From: Histoplasma ohiense
Taxonomy: Eukaryota; Ascomycota; Eurotiomycetes; Onygenales; Ajellomycetaceae
Direction: 5' to 3'
DNA length: 64,000 nt
Assembly: GCA_017607445.1 (NCBI GenBank)
Contig: JAEVHH010000002.1
Span: forward strand, 6,292,001 to 6,356,000
Position numbers and translations under genes: made by a program. Position 1 is the stretch's first letter. Each line of letters starts with the position of its first letter. Positions 1 to 12,124 of the stretch are shown piece by piece. A model generated the notes under the pieces. The model saw only the letters and a program-made list of their open reading frames with translations, searched no databases and was not told where the DNA came from.

Positions 1-1594
1 GGGGTAATGCTTTGCAACCTGCAAACTACTGTGATCACTGCCAATAAATTTCCTTTTCTTCAGGCTAAAATTATAAACAACAGCCAAAGCTGCACGACTG
101 ACGTATATGGTCAAAGGTCAAGCCCCTGGAAGAGATCTGTTCGTCACGAGGATATGCTTTTTGGCGGGTTGAGTTCTGAATGAAATATTACTCAACAACA
201 AAGGCTCTCCTCCACTTTGATTGGAGATGCTCAGTTGATGGCATCCGCTCTTCAAAAGAAATAGCGCAACCGACGGGACGACAATACTGCGAAGGATGCT
301 TATGCTAGTTCGGCACAATCCCCTTTTTGGTGCCACGCATAAACCTGCATCATTCTCGGACCGCTGGAGCCATTGTCAACTTCGTTACCAGGAAAAAATA
401 CCCCCTTTGAGCCTTGCGCCATTTAACAGCCCCAGTAATGATGAGTTCAAATCCTCAGCATCTGTCGCAATGAGCATAATAATACCATAATACTACCCAG
501 CGGCAACCAGGTCAATATCCAACATGAATAGCCAATTGGCAATGCCCACGACCGGCGCTCGTCTACGGACAACAAAAAAAAAAAAACGTAAAACTTTCAT
601 TCATACCTTCATCGATAATGAAGCAGGCAGGCTGAGCCCGATGAGTAACTGCATCGCTGACATTAAAATTAACCTAGGGAGAAAAAACACACTTTATGGC
701 TAGGCGGTGAAGGAAGATATTTCGAGAAATTAGATTTATTCAGTCTCGTAAAATTCCTCTTGGGTTTTCTTGAGGAGAGTGAGATCATTGACGAACAGTT
801 AGGTCTATACCAGTATCCGTCTCCATATACTTGAATGCCTTGCCTCCTTCAGCAATATAATAGAATAGAGGAGTTATTGCCAATGGGAATCTGGAATCGC
901 AAGATGATATTGATTTCATTTGTCTGCGCATTCAACTACTGTACAAAATTACTCCCTCAATTCAATTGTTGGAGCTACTACACAAGCCCTATCCCACGTG
1001 ACCCACACATATATATTGTTGGGGGGTTTGGATTGGTTCGTCCCCTCTACTACCAGCATGGCGCTGGTGGTGAGAGAGCTCTTTTGCCCCAGTGGCCTAA
1101 CATATATTAGCTCGCTACTAGATAGATCATAACAAACCAACCAAGGTTCAACCCTCTTACATCAATTCCTCTCAGGTGATACTTTCCAAACAAACACAAC
1201 AAACAATGGATGCTCTATTCTGCCAGACTGGACCGCCTTCAAACCTAACCTCATCCCGTTTCTTCAGTTGGCTGGCGCAACTGCGTCGTTATTTTCCGCA
1301 GTATTACAATTTTGAAGGTCTACTTGTATACTCATCATCAGCTTCCAGATTGCGACCAAACAAGGTCAGGCGTATTACAACAGCTCTGTTCTCAGCTCAA
1401 GCTGTCCTTGCGCGGAGAGCAAGCTACTAGTATTTGGGCAAGTTTCGACGGATGCGCGTTCGCTACCTTGTTTGTTTATACACAATATAAAGAAATACAT
1501 TTGTTGGCAGGTATATACAGTTCTTAGAGAAGGGGAAGATTCCCCATAGCAGGAATTGAGGTTTTGGTGGCAACTTCAACGCCCGTAATCAAAA
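1..1594. other. Gene-free stretch before the U1-C gene
   Basis: Both strands carry only short open frames (under about 95 codons) with no recognisable family signature and no consistent splice signals joining them. The last hundred bases presumably hold the promoter and leader of the U1-C gene. A short A-run lies near 573. I see no RNA gene or mobile element here. Confidence 0.4.
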
Positions 1595-2817
1595 ATGCCG
1601 AAATATAAGTCGTCCCATTTTATTCATTTCCATAATTTCTTGTTGATAGAAACCGCCTGCTGACATCCTGGTTACTCTTCTGTAGGTTTCCCCGGTCGAT
1701 TGTCCTGCTGTATCGCCCAATTGCCTTTCGTTTCTACCCTCCGAAGGCTTTGATTTGACAGAATTACCTGAGGGAGCGGAATATCGCGAATGTCATCAAT
1801 GTTAACTAATGAATTACCTAGGCGACTACTGCGATGTGTACCTGACTCATGATTCGATGAGTGTGCGGAAGGCGCACAATTCAGGTCGCAATCATTTACG
1901 AAATGTCGTCGAATATTATCAAGGTACGCCGAGACTCTCCTCCCAACTCCAGCATGCAGGACCGCAGAGAGTCTTCGCAGTTTTGCAAGGACTCCCTCTC
2001 CTTTAACGTCACTTAAACTAACAGCCCTTCGTCTGCTTCAGAAATTGGTCATGAGAAAGCACAGTCTGTTATCGATTCTATAACAAATTCATATGCCGCT
2101 GAAGGCCAGGCAAGCTCGAATCCCATGCTTCAACAACCTGGCGCACCCGGCGCATACCCCCCACCAGCTTTCGGTTTCCCAGGTAAGTTCCCGTGGGACA
2201 TTTCCCTAATCCCTTCCAACTCCCCTCTCCTAATGTCCTCTCATTAGGACGGCCGGGAATGCTGCCGCCCCCACCACCGTTCGGCATGCCCGGAGCGCCT
2301 CCGGGAGCACCCCCTGGAGGAATGATTCCACGTAGGTCCACCAATTTTCTACAACCATTTCCGTATGAAAAGGAAATAAAAGAGAACATCATCCCCAAAT
2401 CATCTCAACTAATAAATCTGTCCAGTCCCAGGAGGTCGTGGCATGCCTCCCTTCCCACCACCACCACCCGCCTTCGGAGGCACGTCGGGCGGACCCCCTA
2501 TGCCAGGCGACCTACCACCTCCACCACTCCCCAACATGCCGTCAGGCAACATCCCTTTTCCCCCTCCAAACGGCTTCCCTCCTAACTTCCAATTCCCCCC
2601 ACCCGCTGCAGCAGGCTTTCCGCCGCCACCCATTCCAGGCCAAGGGCAAACGCAAAGCACAAGCCCCGGTCCAGGGGCGACAGGTACCCCAGTTCCGCCT
2701 CCTGGTTTTCCGTTACCCGGTGCTCCACCCCTTGGGCAGTCTGCAGGGATAACCCCGCCGCCTGGGGTGCCGCAAAAGCCAGCATCACCGCCGGGGCCAA
2801 GTCAGGAAGGGAAATGA
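1595..2817 (+). CDS. U1 small nuclear ribonucleoprotein C (U1-C / Yhc1)
   Basis: U1-C is the zinc-finger subunit of the U1 snRNP that stabilises pairing of U1 RNA with the 5' splice site in the nucleus. Exon 2 (1822-1923) encodes [11 protein letters not shown] followed by [10 protein letters not shown], the CxxC...HxxxxxH finger typical of the family. Exon 3 (2042-2182) gives the helix [21 protein letters not shown]; exon 4 (2248-2331) and exon 5 (2426 or 2432 to 2817) give the long Pro/Gly-rich tail found in fungal U1-C. Introns 2 to 4 are canonical (gtacgc, gtaagt and gtaggt donors). Exon 1 is the weak point: ATG CCG AAA TAT at 1595 matches the conserved MPKY/MPKF start, but no GT donor follows in the phase needed to complete the first Cys codon; ATAAGT at 1605-1610 looks like a donor with its G changed to A. 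The acceptor cctag at 1817-1821 is good. Total about 242 residues, a normal fungal length. Family identity is nearly certain; the first exon junction is not. Confidence 0.9.
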
Positions 2818-3414
2818 CCCGAGGCACTTGGGCTTTTGTTTGTATTTCCTGTACGAAAATATGTGCATGTATCATGTATTCCCCCAAAATCATTATTGTT
2901 TTTATTTATTTCTTCTCCTTTTTTTGTTGTTCTGCAACCATATACAACTCGACACTGACGTGCTGTTCTTTTCCTTGCTTCTTCCTTTTTTTTTGTCCCT
3001 TAATCCTTTACATTCTAGAGTAATGGAGCCTTCCCTTTTAAAATTAAATCAAGTTAAATCAATTTCGAATCCCCAGGCCAGAAGAGATCGGACTTTTCCT
3101 TCTCTCCGTTTCATCTCATATACCTTTTCAAATAATATAGAACAGGGCGTTTGTAATTTCCCATGTCATCCATCGGATATCCTGAAGGGATCTGACAATC
3201 GACATCCCAGATCAAATTACAGCCTATTTTTACTACCACTTCTCATCGGCTAAGTTGATATCTGTCTTGTTACTTCAATATATAAGTTTTGCTACATATA
3301 CGCGTCCTGCTGCGGACCAAATTGAAGATAGATAAATCAGGTTAACAAAAATGCCACGTCGTAAATGAAAAACTGAAGAGAAGAGAAAAATAAATAAATC
3401 TAAATATAAATATG
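2818..3414. other. U1-C 3' flank, no gene seen
   Basis: T-rich sequence directly downstream of the U1-C stop codon, probably the 3' UTR and poly(A) region. Open frames here are short and T-rich (Phe/Leu/Ser-rich) and are not convincing as genes. Confidence 0.4.
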
Positions 3415-3429
3415 AAAAAAAAAAAAAAA
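3415..3429 (-). terminator. RNA polymerase III terminator of tRNA-Asp
   Basis: A run of 15 A on the plus strand, that is T15 on the transcribed minus strand, begins two bases after the tRNA 3' end. Runs of four or more T end Pol III transcription, so this is the expected stop signal. Confidence 0.85.
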
Positions 3430-3431
3430 CC

Positions 3432-3520
3432 CTCCCCGACAGGGAATCGAACCCTGGTCTCCCGCGCTTGACAACTTTGCCGATGACAAGCGGAAATCAT
3501 GACCACTAGACCATCGAGGA
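3432..3520 (-). tRNA. tRNA-Asp (anticodon GTC) with a 17-base intron
   Basis: Read on the minus strand, the 7-bp acceptor stem pairs TCCTCGA with TCGGGGA, followed by discriminator G73. The A box reads TGGTCTAGTGG and the B box GGTTCGATTCC. The anticodon stem is TCCGC paired with GCGGG and the loop contains TTGTCA, so the anticodon is GTC. A 17-base insertion sits directly after A37, the standard position for a nuclear tRNA intron, leaving a 72-base mature tRNA before CCA addition. Asp is supported by the G73 discriminator and GTC anticodon. The flanking oligo-T confirms orientation. Confidence 0.93.
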
Positions 3521-4483
3521 TACTTTCTTGGATCCTTGGGCCCCGCCCCTCGGCACATAGTTAACAAACTATACACCAAGGGTACTTGGAGCGTTTGCAC
3601 GTGGGATGAGCGTTTGGACCCCTAAACCTCATTTATATATCTCATATGCAGAAGTTTTGCTACGAGGAGGTTTTTTTTTTTTTTTTTTTTTTTTTTTAAG
3701 GTTTCGTTTAAAACCAAGTGGTGAATGAGAGGATGAAAGGTGTTTGGGTACTTGGACCTTTTAGCTGATGACTGATAGCCACCGCCTATCTGAAGAATGT
3801 AATACGTAAGGGAAAGGAAAAGGAAACGAAAAAGTTAAAACCTAGTTCGCTTAGACAGAATAATTAAAATGAATATTAAAATAAGGTTTTAAATGAGCAT
3901 ATGTACATGAAAGATTATTTCCAAATGTATGTACAGTATGTATAAAGACAAGGAAAAGGGTTGAGCTTCAAGGAATTTTTTTCCTTTTGGAAGACAAGAG
4001 TTTACAAAAATAAGAGTTTGTACAGAGACCAACAAGGAAAAGTTAAATATTAAAGAATGAAAGGCGGGATAAAAATAAGGAGACAAAAATATATGCAACA
4101 AACTTGGTTTCTTTTCCACAGATTACAGAAATGTATACCACATCGAACGCCTAAAGAGAATATAGGAGAAACAAAATCAGTAGAGTGGGTTGCAAGGAGG
4201 GAAAGCTAAGTGTATAATCTGTGGGGTGGGGACGGGATTGAATGTTTCAAGTTCATTCAAAGAGCAAGAGCTTACGATAAATAAAAAATAGTAAAAAGGA
4301 AGATAAAAAATAGCCTTTAAGTGACATGATTGACGCCAAACAAGTCCAACCCGCGAGAATATGTTATTGTGAAAATAAAACAAGGAAAAAGACAAAGTTA
4401 TTTCCCAGCCTTAGAGCTGACCAGGTCATCTCTTCATTTTTTGGAATAAGGGCAAATGCCAGCATCATCTATTCTCCAAAACC
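3521..4483. other. Gene-free stretch with a T27 tract
   Basis: Contains an uninterrupted T27 homopolymer at 3671-3697 and otherwise A-rich sequence. It covers the upstream side of the tRNA gene and the 3' flank of the FLC-type gene, both on the minus strand. No credible coding exon was found. Confidence 0.4.
3671..3697. repeat. Poly-T homopolymer (27 bases)
   Basis: Uninterrupted T run. Its length may be unreliable in an assembly. Confidence 0.95.
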
Positions 4484-6901
4484 TTAATGCTCGTATCCTG
4501 CGCCGCGTTGCCATGGACTACTGTTGTTGTTCATCCTATATTGAGCCGGATTCGAAGTCGCCGATGGAGAGCTTGGGAAAGGAGATGTGGTAATGTTTCG
4601 GGGCGCAGGCGATATGTTTTGTGCTCGAGAGTATGGAGCCTGGGTTTGATATGTTGGAGGTGGGGCACTACGAGCAGAGCTGTCGGCAGGGAATAAAGGC
4701 ATAGAAGATTCCAACGGAGAGTGTGGTTGTTGACGCTGTAGGCTTTGTGCTGGGGAAGCTGCCCTGTTAGGGTAAAAGCCGGATAGCGAGGACGAGTCCT
4801 CAAATGATTTCGTTTCACCACGAGCGGTCGCTCCAAGAGCATCGAGCTCGGTTGTCAGCTGAGTCTGGGATTTAATAAAGGATCCGCGGTCGTCTCTCAT
4901 GGGCTGGTATCGCGTATCTGGATTCTTAGACACGATAGCATACACGGACGAGATGAGGACCAAAATAAGCAGGATAAGGGCGAATACTGCATTGACAACG
5001 AAAAATACAACGCCCATGATGCCAGTGACAAGACCCTAGAGAAGGTTAGTTTCTAATTCGATCGGGGGGATAGTAATAAAGGGACTTAGCTGTCACCTAC
5101 GGGCTGATTAAATACTTGGGTGAAGAAGAGGAGAAGGATGACATTGAAGAAGTTGACCGCGGCGATTGAGATGTTGAAAATATTAGTTTTTTTGTCCATC
5201 CATGGCCTCAGCACACTGGCAGCGATCAAAACGGCCGCTTCAATAATAAGGAGAGCGACAGCTTGAACAAGGGGAGCCGGCTGTGCCAACCCAATGAACA
5301 TGCTCTTGACCAAAATATAGACTAGGACGGGGATGACGCAGTAGTAGGCCGTTGCCCTGTACTGAACATAGAGGAAACCCCATTTGTTCAAAGCCGCAGG
5401 GTCTGAGTATAAGATGTAAGCTGGATTTTTATGGAGCTCCACGGACCTCTTGGCCAGGCGAATGACAGTAAACGCAGCGAAACCGAGAGACGCGGCCATC
5501 GAAATGAGCATGAACACGGCCAAAACAACTTCAGCAGGCGAATCTCGCATAGTGAGCTCCCATAGGCAGAGAATGCACATTTGGGGGAAGCCAATAAGCA
5601 CCTGGAGAGTGGAACTGTTAGAAAATTCTGTCATATCCGCATGGGATAGCGACAACTTACCAAGCGGAACAGAATGCCTCTCATGATAATCTTCCATCCG
5701 TTTCGGAAATCTTGAAACTTACCACCCTTAATCCATCCTTTCTTCGACGCGACTTCGCAATAACCCTTGAATAACGCTACCAGTCCCAGGACAAGAACGA
5801 CAAAAAAGACAAAAAAGATCAAGCCAGTCATGAAGATGTTTGTCATTTCGATATTAGCGCGGAAACCAACTCTTTCAATGCCCCGAACAATGATGGTTGT
5901 CACCTTCTCGTTGATAGTGTTATCATTGTTTGTCCGCTTCAAAAGTCGACTAGGAACATTGGAAATAATTTTGTTGCCCCATTCAATGGCGCGCTTCTGC
6001 ACATGAACGGAAGTAGATCCGAGCGTAGACAGAACAGTCGATGGCCGGCCACCAGTCGATCGTTGGTACCAAGTGCAAATGCGTTGTAGAAATTCGACAC
6101 GGATGATGCCCATGCTCCACTGGAAGTTTTGAGTCCAAGACTGCACGATTGGTGGGAGACTGACACTGGACATTCCGATCATGGCCTGGGCTTGGAAGAA
6201 CCCAAAGAGTGATAGCGCATTAGCTGCAACATGGGCAGCGGTATTCGAGTGGCCTAGCCCAGATGTGATGGCAGAGGCAACCAATCCAAGACCGGCAATT
6301 ATGGCGACAATCCAACCCACGGCTTTTTGATAGACAGTATTGCCATTGGAAAGTCGGGCTTCTAGACAAGCAATACTTTTGTCGGTGTTGGTTTGATTGA
6401 TATAGACTCTGATCTTAAGATCGATATCGGGTACTCCGTATGCAACAACTGTACTTAAAAGGTTAGATAAAGCAGAGAGGTATAGTCAGAGGATAGGGGT
6501 GCTACTGTGGTAAGCTCACTTGGAACATTGTCGAGTGCGTCCTTGGAAAGATTTGGGAGGTTGAAGTCGTAATTGATGGGGCCGGCCCGCATGGGGCAGA
6601 GGGATTCCAAATCAAGGCCTTTCACTGTACAGGGATTGAGGGTCTCCCTCATTATTTGGTGTCCATAGGCGAACACTCGGGCGTCTGCGGTAACGTAGCC
6701 AGTAATTGACGAGACGCCAATAACTTGTACATGGAGAGTATTGTTGTCAGGAGTGAGGAGGATATTGAATAAGCTAGTGGTGAAGTTGGAGTTGTCCTGG
6801 CAAGGCATAAGGGAATCCGACCGGATCAATTTTACAGCCGAGACATAAGGGGTGAGTGGGAGGAAGGCGACGAAAAATGAGAGTATTGCGAGGGGCTTCA
6901 T
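4484..6901 (-). CDS. FLC-type flavin carrier / TRP-like membrane protein
   Basis: Four exons join cleanly: 6901-6520, 6448-5661, 5601-5101 and 5035-4484, giving 740 residues. Residues 1-22 form a signal peptide (hydrophobic core ILSFFVAFLPLTP, then SA before VKLIRSD). The next roughly 150 residues are the lumenal ML-like domain of the TRP_N type, with Cys pairs such as LMPCQDN and LNPCTV. After that come about nine membrane helices, starting at AVGWIVAIIAGLG and ending at VVFFVVNAVFALILL, which make up the fungal TRP/FLC domain. The last roughly 150 residues are a Ser/Pro/Gln-rich cytosolic tail. Yeast Flc1-3 have this order and act in FAD transport into the ER, cell-wall maintenance and calcium homeostasis. 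Each intron has a good donor (gtgagc, gtaagt, gtaggt) and keeps frame. The family is secure; which FLC paralogue it equals is not. Confidence 0.9.
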
Positions 6902-7922
6902 GGTGAATTTGGGGGGGAGGAAGCGAAGGGGATTAAATGATGTGCAGCATTCAACACAGAGATGCCCTCTGCTCGAAGAGGAATCAGGTACTCCAGAGCA
7001 CCTGTGTCCTGTATATTATTATCAATGGAACCGAAAAGATGAAACGAGGTCGAAGTGGAGAGATCGATCGATGGATCGATGGATGGGATTATTTTGACTT
7101 CGTTCAAGGGGAGAGTGATCGTTCCTGGGCTAGGCCTGCTGGATGCAACGTGCCACACACAACGAAGGTTGTCGAGTCAACGATCGAGGAAGAGTTTCGT
7201 AAAAGATCGACCGAATAGAGCAGAAGAGCGAGCGGAGTAACGTGGCAGTAGTTGATTACGGCACGGATAAGCTGGTGATGAAGATGCAACGAACGAGGGT
7301 GTTCCCACAAGTTGGAAAGTGGGAACGACAGAAAAACGAAGAGAGCGGAAGACGACGGAAGCGACTATTGTAGGTAGAGGTAGATGGTCGTCAAGAAGGT
7401 TATCGTGACAAAAGAGACAACCTGGAAGAGAGATGGGAATAAGAAGAAGAAGAAGGAGAAGAGAAGAAGTCAATAAGAAAAGAGGTGAGGTGGAGGTGAG
7501 ATGGAGCGATGAGGCGACGTTGGATGGCGGGAAGGAGGAGCGAGCAGGTGAGCGCGATGCGGTTAGGCGCCTTATATGGCCGTATTACATTACATGTAAG
7601 ATAACTTGGCAAACCTTACTAGAGCAGTGGTCTCGGAGTAGACACTCATGCGAACATAGGCTCCCCAGACTCACTAAGGCACACGGCTAATGGTGGATTT
7701 GATCAGTTAGCGGGCGAGGGTCTTGAAATGTGAAAACTTATTACCATTGAGAGAGGACGGATGATGTGGCTGACGAGTGTCGAGAGCGTTTTTTTCTGGC
7801 TGAAAGTCAGAGCCATAAAAACCAGAAAGGGAACCAAGATCTCGGCCGTACATTACCTAGGTGTCGCTGGTGTGTGCGCTGAGCCACAATCCGCTGCCCA
7901 ATCCTGGCGTGAAATACTGTGT

Positions 7923-7945
7923 ACGCCGTACGGTGTGTACGGCGT
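7923..7945. repeat. Perfect 9-bp inverted repeat with 5-base loop
   Basis: ACGCCGTAC and GTACGGCGT are exact reverse complements around the spacer GGTGT, in an intergenic region with no coding content. It could form a hairpin or bind a dimeric regulator; function unknown. Confidence 0.8.
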
Positions 7946-8598
7946 TTACAGTACACCGTCACGGGGGTTGATGTCACTGCCCAATGCCCTAGACACGCGG
8001 CCTGGATGTTGGCTTGGATATCTCCTGTGTCACGGATATATTGCGTAGTAACTATGCGTGTGTAAACCAGAGCGGGCGAGGAAGCAAAACATCTCCCATT
8101 TCGCCAATCTCAAATGTTGTTGTTGTTTTGATGATTACATCGAACCTTAATGGCAATTATTTTTTCGTTACTGAAACCCCCCCTTGCCACTTTGCTGCCA
8201 TCCTCAAGCCCCATTTGATCCGCATAAATGTGCATTCGTCATTGTTGCTGAATCTGAGTAAAATTTTATTTAATTATTCGCCATCCTGCTATCCTGCCAT
8301 CCTGCTCCGGAACCGTGTATTCAATAGCTAACATAATAATACTCCAGCGTCAAGCATAAACTACATCTTTTCCTCTCTAACAAGGAACATCTTCATTGTT
8401 CCACGGTGACCCACCGTGATGAGAAGGGCCCCTGGCCAAGGGCTCCTCACCCCACCAACTGTCTAACCATTTTAGCCTGCACAGCCTCTTGTCTTGCAAA
8501 TTCTCCCCTTCTTCTTCTTCTTTGCACTTTTGCCCCTATTTCCCGGGAATTTCTCATCACAAGTGGGTAGCAGATAGATAGAAATGCAGAAGAGCGCC

Positions 8599-8619
8599 TT
8601 TTTTTTTTTTTTTTTTTTT
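8599..8619. repeat. Poly-T homopolymer (21 bases)
   Basis: Uninterrupted T run in intergenic DNA. Confidence 0.95.
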
Positions 8620-9364
8620 CGCATCTTGTGTGGACTTGTCTTCACCAACTCGATGGTAGATTTACTCATGACTGGCTAGGCGGGTCCTTCTTAAAGAAGA
8701 CGGCGTTTTATATGTGTGCCAGGTCTTGCATGTTAAGAATGAGGATTGGCTGCAGGAACAGGAGGCAAAACTACGCGGTAAGAGTGGTCAGGCCCAGCCA
8801 GACCTGGCTTTCTGAGTGCAGAGGACAGCGGGTGCGATGAGAGAGAACCTCCCATTGAATCAGATGGTGTTAATAAGTAATTAACCCCCTGACCTTACCA
8901 CTGCACGGTGTATTGATGTTTGTATATGCTACGTCCAAGTGTGTGCACCGTGCGATAGATATGCATAGGTTGATTTACGTAGGCTGGAGTTTTGATTCTC
9001 TCTGGCTGGCTGCTTGTTTACGGCCAGCTCTGGGGGGTAACGCTGTGAGTGGAGGAAATACTGCGAATGATCATTTCCTCCTATCCATGACAGGTAATAT
9101 CTCAGTCGAAATTAATAAAGGGGCTACTCATTACTGTTCTACAATAGAACTAACTGGTGAGAGATGAGAGAAGGTACTAATTAGTATTTATCTAAAATCA
9201 GTTTATCCAGTAATCACGATGCTGTATTCTTCCGGAAATATGCACACCCCCATAGATTAGCCATGTGTTTTATATACATACATGTTTGAAATGCAGTGGG
9301 ATGATTGATGATCTTTGATTAAACTTTGATACTGCATATGGCTCTAGCAGTTCTACACCCTGGG

Positions 9365-9390
9365 TGTGTGTGTGTGTGTGTGTGTGTGTG
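9365..9390. repeat. (TG)n microsatellite, about 13 units
   Basis: Uninterrupted alternating TG about 430 bases upstream of the HAS1 start codon. Likely length-polymorphic. Confidence 0.95.
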
Positions 9391-9675
9391 AATTCCTACC
9401 TCTGATCTCTGATCTCATTGAAGCTTTATCTAGTTTGCTGTCACGGGAAAGCACAATTTAATCCACAGAAGAACCTCTAGTTATTGTCTATTCTTTACGT
9501 AATTCATTGAAGAGAACTTTTCTAGACAAATTCAAACTTCAGCATACGCCCTTTTTTTCTTAGATACTCCGTATTAGCCTTCCCATTAGCACGTTGGCAG
9601 CCAGGCATCAATATGGGGTGCACTAGTCCGCAACGGGAAGCCGAGCAAGTCTCCACCAGAGCCAACAAAATCCAC

Positions 9676-9699
9676 TTTTTTTTTTTTTTTTTTTTTTTT
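9676..9699. repeat. Poly-T homopolymer (24 bases) upstream of HAS1
   Basis: Uninterrupted T run about 120 bases before the chosen HAS1 start. It lies in the promoter or leader. If the upstream in-frame ATG at 9613 were used it would encode poly-Phe, which argues against that start. Confidence 0.95.
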
Positions 9700-9816
9700 G
9701 CAAGCCAAACGCAAAGAACTAAAAAATTAGGTAAACTCGACAACAACGTCGGGGTGCACAGAGGAAAAGAAAGAGAGAGGAAGAACCAAAAAAGGGGAAA
9801 GGAGAAAGACAGGAAT

Positions 9817-12124
9817 ATGCCAATAACGATGGAAACGGCCAAGGAATCCTCTAAAAAGAGGAAAAGAAAGCATGGAAATTCCGGCGAAAGCATTCGGAAG
9901 AAGGAGAAAGCTACCACGCTACCAGGAACTGATACCCCCAGCGCTGCTCCCTCAGCAACGTTGAGGAAACCGAAGGAGTCCAAGAAACGCAAAACAGATC
10001 ATTCTGCTGTCAGTGATGGGGAGGAGGACGGGGATCTTGGCAAGATAGCTAAGGCGAATGAAGAGGAGCCTGACCCTGAGCTGGAAGCGACTGATGAAGC
10101 GGAGCGGGTGGAGTTACCCCAAAGTTCAGCTGGGGGAAAAGACGGAGATGCGGATAAAGAACAAGAAGTAGATAGCGACGAGGAGGGGGAAGAGGAAGAA
10201 AAGCCAACAAATGGACAATCAAATGAAGACCAGCTGGAATTACCCTCTGTGAACGCCGTGTCTCTTCCGCAAACAGAAGCGGAACCGCAGAAATTCTCGG
10301 AGCTGAACCTGTCCGACAAGACTATGAAGGCGATTGCGGATATGAAGTTCGAGACAATGACGGAGATTCAGCGCCGGGGAATACCTCCACTCTTGGCGGG
10401 GAGGGATGTTCTGGGTGCGGCGAAGACAGGGTCGGGGAAGACGCTGGCGTTCTTGATACCTGCTGTGGAGATGCTGAGTGCACTGAGGTTTAAGCCGAGA
10501 AATGGTATTGTTGCTTCAATGTCCCGCAGCCCCGTCTTCCGCCTTTGGTCTATTTGATTATAATTATAATTTTGTTTATGTTTTCATAAATGGAAGAGAA
10601 AAACTTTTTATTAGCTAACGTGACTGCTTCTTTTTGTTTTAGGAACGGGTGTTATCGTTGTGTCCCCAACTCGAGAACTTGCGTTGCAGATATTTGGTGT
10701 CGCGCGAGAGCTGATGGCTCACCACTCACAGACATACGGTATCGTTATTGGAGGAGCGAATAGGAGGGCTGAAGCGGAGAAGCTAACGAAAGGCGTTAAT
10801 CTGCTAATTGCGACTCCCGGCCGCCTTCTTGATCACCTTCAAAACACGCAAGGATTTGTGTTTAAGAACCTCAAGGCTCTTGTGATCGATGAGGCAGACC
10901 GGATTCTCGAAGTCGGCTTCGAAGATGAAATGCGCCAGATCGTTAAGATCTTGCCTGCTGAGGATAGGCAAACAATGTTATTCTCGGCCACGCAGACGAC
11001 AAAGGTAGAAGACCTTGCCCGTATTTCGCTCCGGCAGGGACCGCTTTATATCAATGTCGATCACCGCAAGGAGCACAGCACAGTCGAGGGCTTGGAACAA
11101 GGCTACGTCATCTGCGATTCCGACAAACGATTTCTCCTCCTCTTCTCGTTCCTGAAGCGTAATTTGAAGAAGAAGATAATTGTTTTCTTCTCCAGCTGTA
11201 ACTGCGTCAAGTACCATGCCGAATTACTGAACTATATCGACCTCCCCGTCCTTGACCTCCACGGCAAACAGAAACAGCAGAAGCGCACAAATACGTTTTT
11301 CGAATTTTGCAATGCAACTCAGGGGACGCTGATATGCACGGATGTTGCCGCGAGAGGCTTAGATGTAGGTGATTTTATATATAGCGAAGTTTTTCACTTG
11401 AGGGACGGCGATAGCAGTAGTATCTGACATGTAATCATATCCAGATCCCCGCTGTTGATTGGATCGTTCAATTCGATCCTCCCGATGATCCCCGGGACTA
11501 CATTCACCGCGTTGGCCGAACAGCACGTGGCGCAAATGGCAAGGGTCGAAGCTTGATGTTCCTACAGCCATCTGAAGTGGGCTTCCTCAAGCACCTGAAG
11601 GAGGCTCGAGTCCCCGTCGTCGAGTTCGATTTCCCAGCTAAAAGGATTGTCAACGTTCAATCTCAGCTGGAGAAACTCATCGGACAGAATTACTATTTGA
11701 ATAAGGTAAGTTTATGTATATTTCAATATTTCAAATCAGGGGTATTGTCAGCTGCTTTACTTAATTGCGTTGCACCGTATCTATCTGCTACCCTTTCCAG
11801 CACCGTATCGGTTGAAAATCCCCATGGGCGCAACTAACCATACGCTTTTTGTTTTTTTTTTTTTTTATCAAAAAATACTAGTCCGCCAAAGACGGATACA
11901 GATCGTACTTGCAAGCTTACGCCTCACACTCGCTCCGCTCCGTCTTTGATGTCCACAAACTTGATCTCGTCAAAGTAGCCAAGAGCTTTGGCTTTCCAAC
12001 CCCTCCCCGCGTCGACATTACCCTAGCCGCCAGCATGAGCCGGGATAAAAAGCATCAGGGTCGACGGAATTATGGCAGTCAGCCTAAACATGCACCGAAG
12101 TTTAAACGGAAGGCGGAGGCTTAA
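9817..12124 (+). CDS. HAS1: ATP-dependent DEAD-box RNA helicase Has1
   Basis: Has1 is a nucleolar DEAD-box helicase needed for 40S and 60S ribosomal subunit assembly and snoRNA release. Four exons (9817-10504, 10643-11364, 11445-11705, 11882-12124) give 637 residues. Residues 1-150 are a Lys/Glu-rich, acidic, disordered extension of the kind common in fungal Has1. The helicase core follows in order: FSELNLSDKT and the Q-motif side TEIQRRGIP (about 159-182), Walker A AAKTGSGKT (about 201), PTRELALQ, TPGRLLDHL, DEAD box VIDEADRILE (about 310), SAT (about 343), TDVAARGLD, and HRVGRTARG (about 490). The tail ends in the basic string APKFKRKAEA. RILEVGFEDE and AKSFGFPTPPRVDI are Has1-type wording. 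Start 9817 was preferred over in-frame 9613, which would add a poly-Phe stretch. It is convergent with the MpaB-like gene. Confidence 0.95.

Larger units (their letters stand above)
6902..9816. other. Long intergenic region between the FLC-type gene and HAS1
   Basis: Divergent promoter region: the FLC-type gene is transcribed leftward and HAS1 rightward. The left part near 7430-7560 is purine-rich (GA-rich on the plus strand), which is CT-rich on the FLC transcript side and resembles a fungal 5' leader. It also holds a short hairpin (7923-7945), T tracts at 8599-8619 and 9676-9699, and a TG microsatellite at 9365-9390. No convincing gene was seen on either strand. Confidence 0.45.

Noticed and set aside
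9613..9816. Longer HAS1 N-terminus from the in-frame ATG at 9613
   Set aside because: It would include a poly-Phe stretch encoded by the T24 tract, unlike any Has1; ATG 9817 gives the usual Lys-rich nuclear N-terminus.
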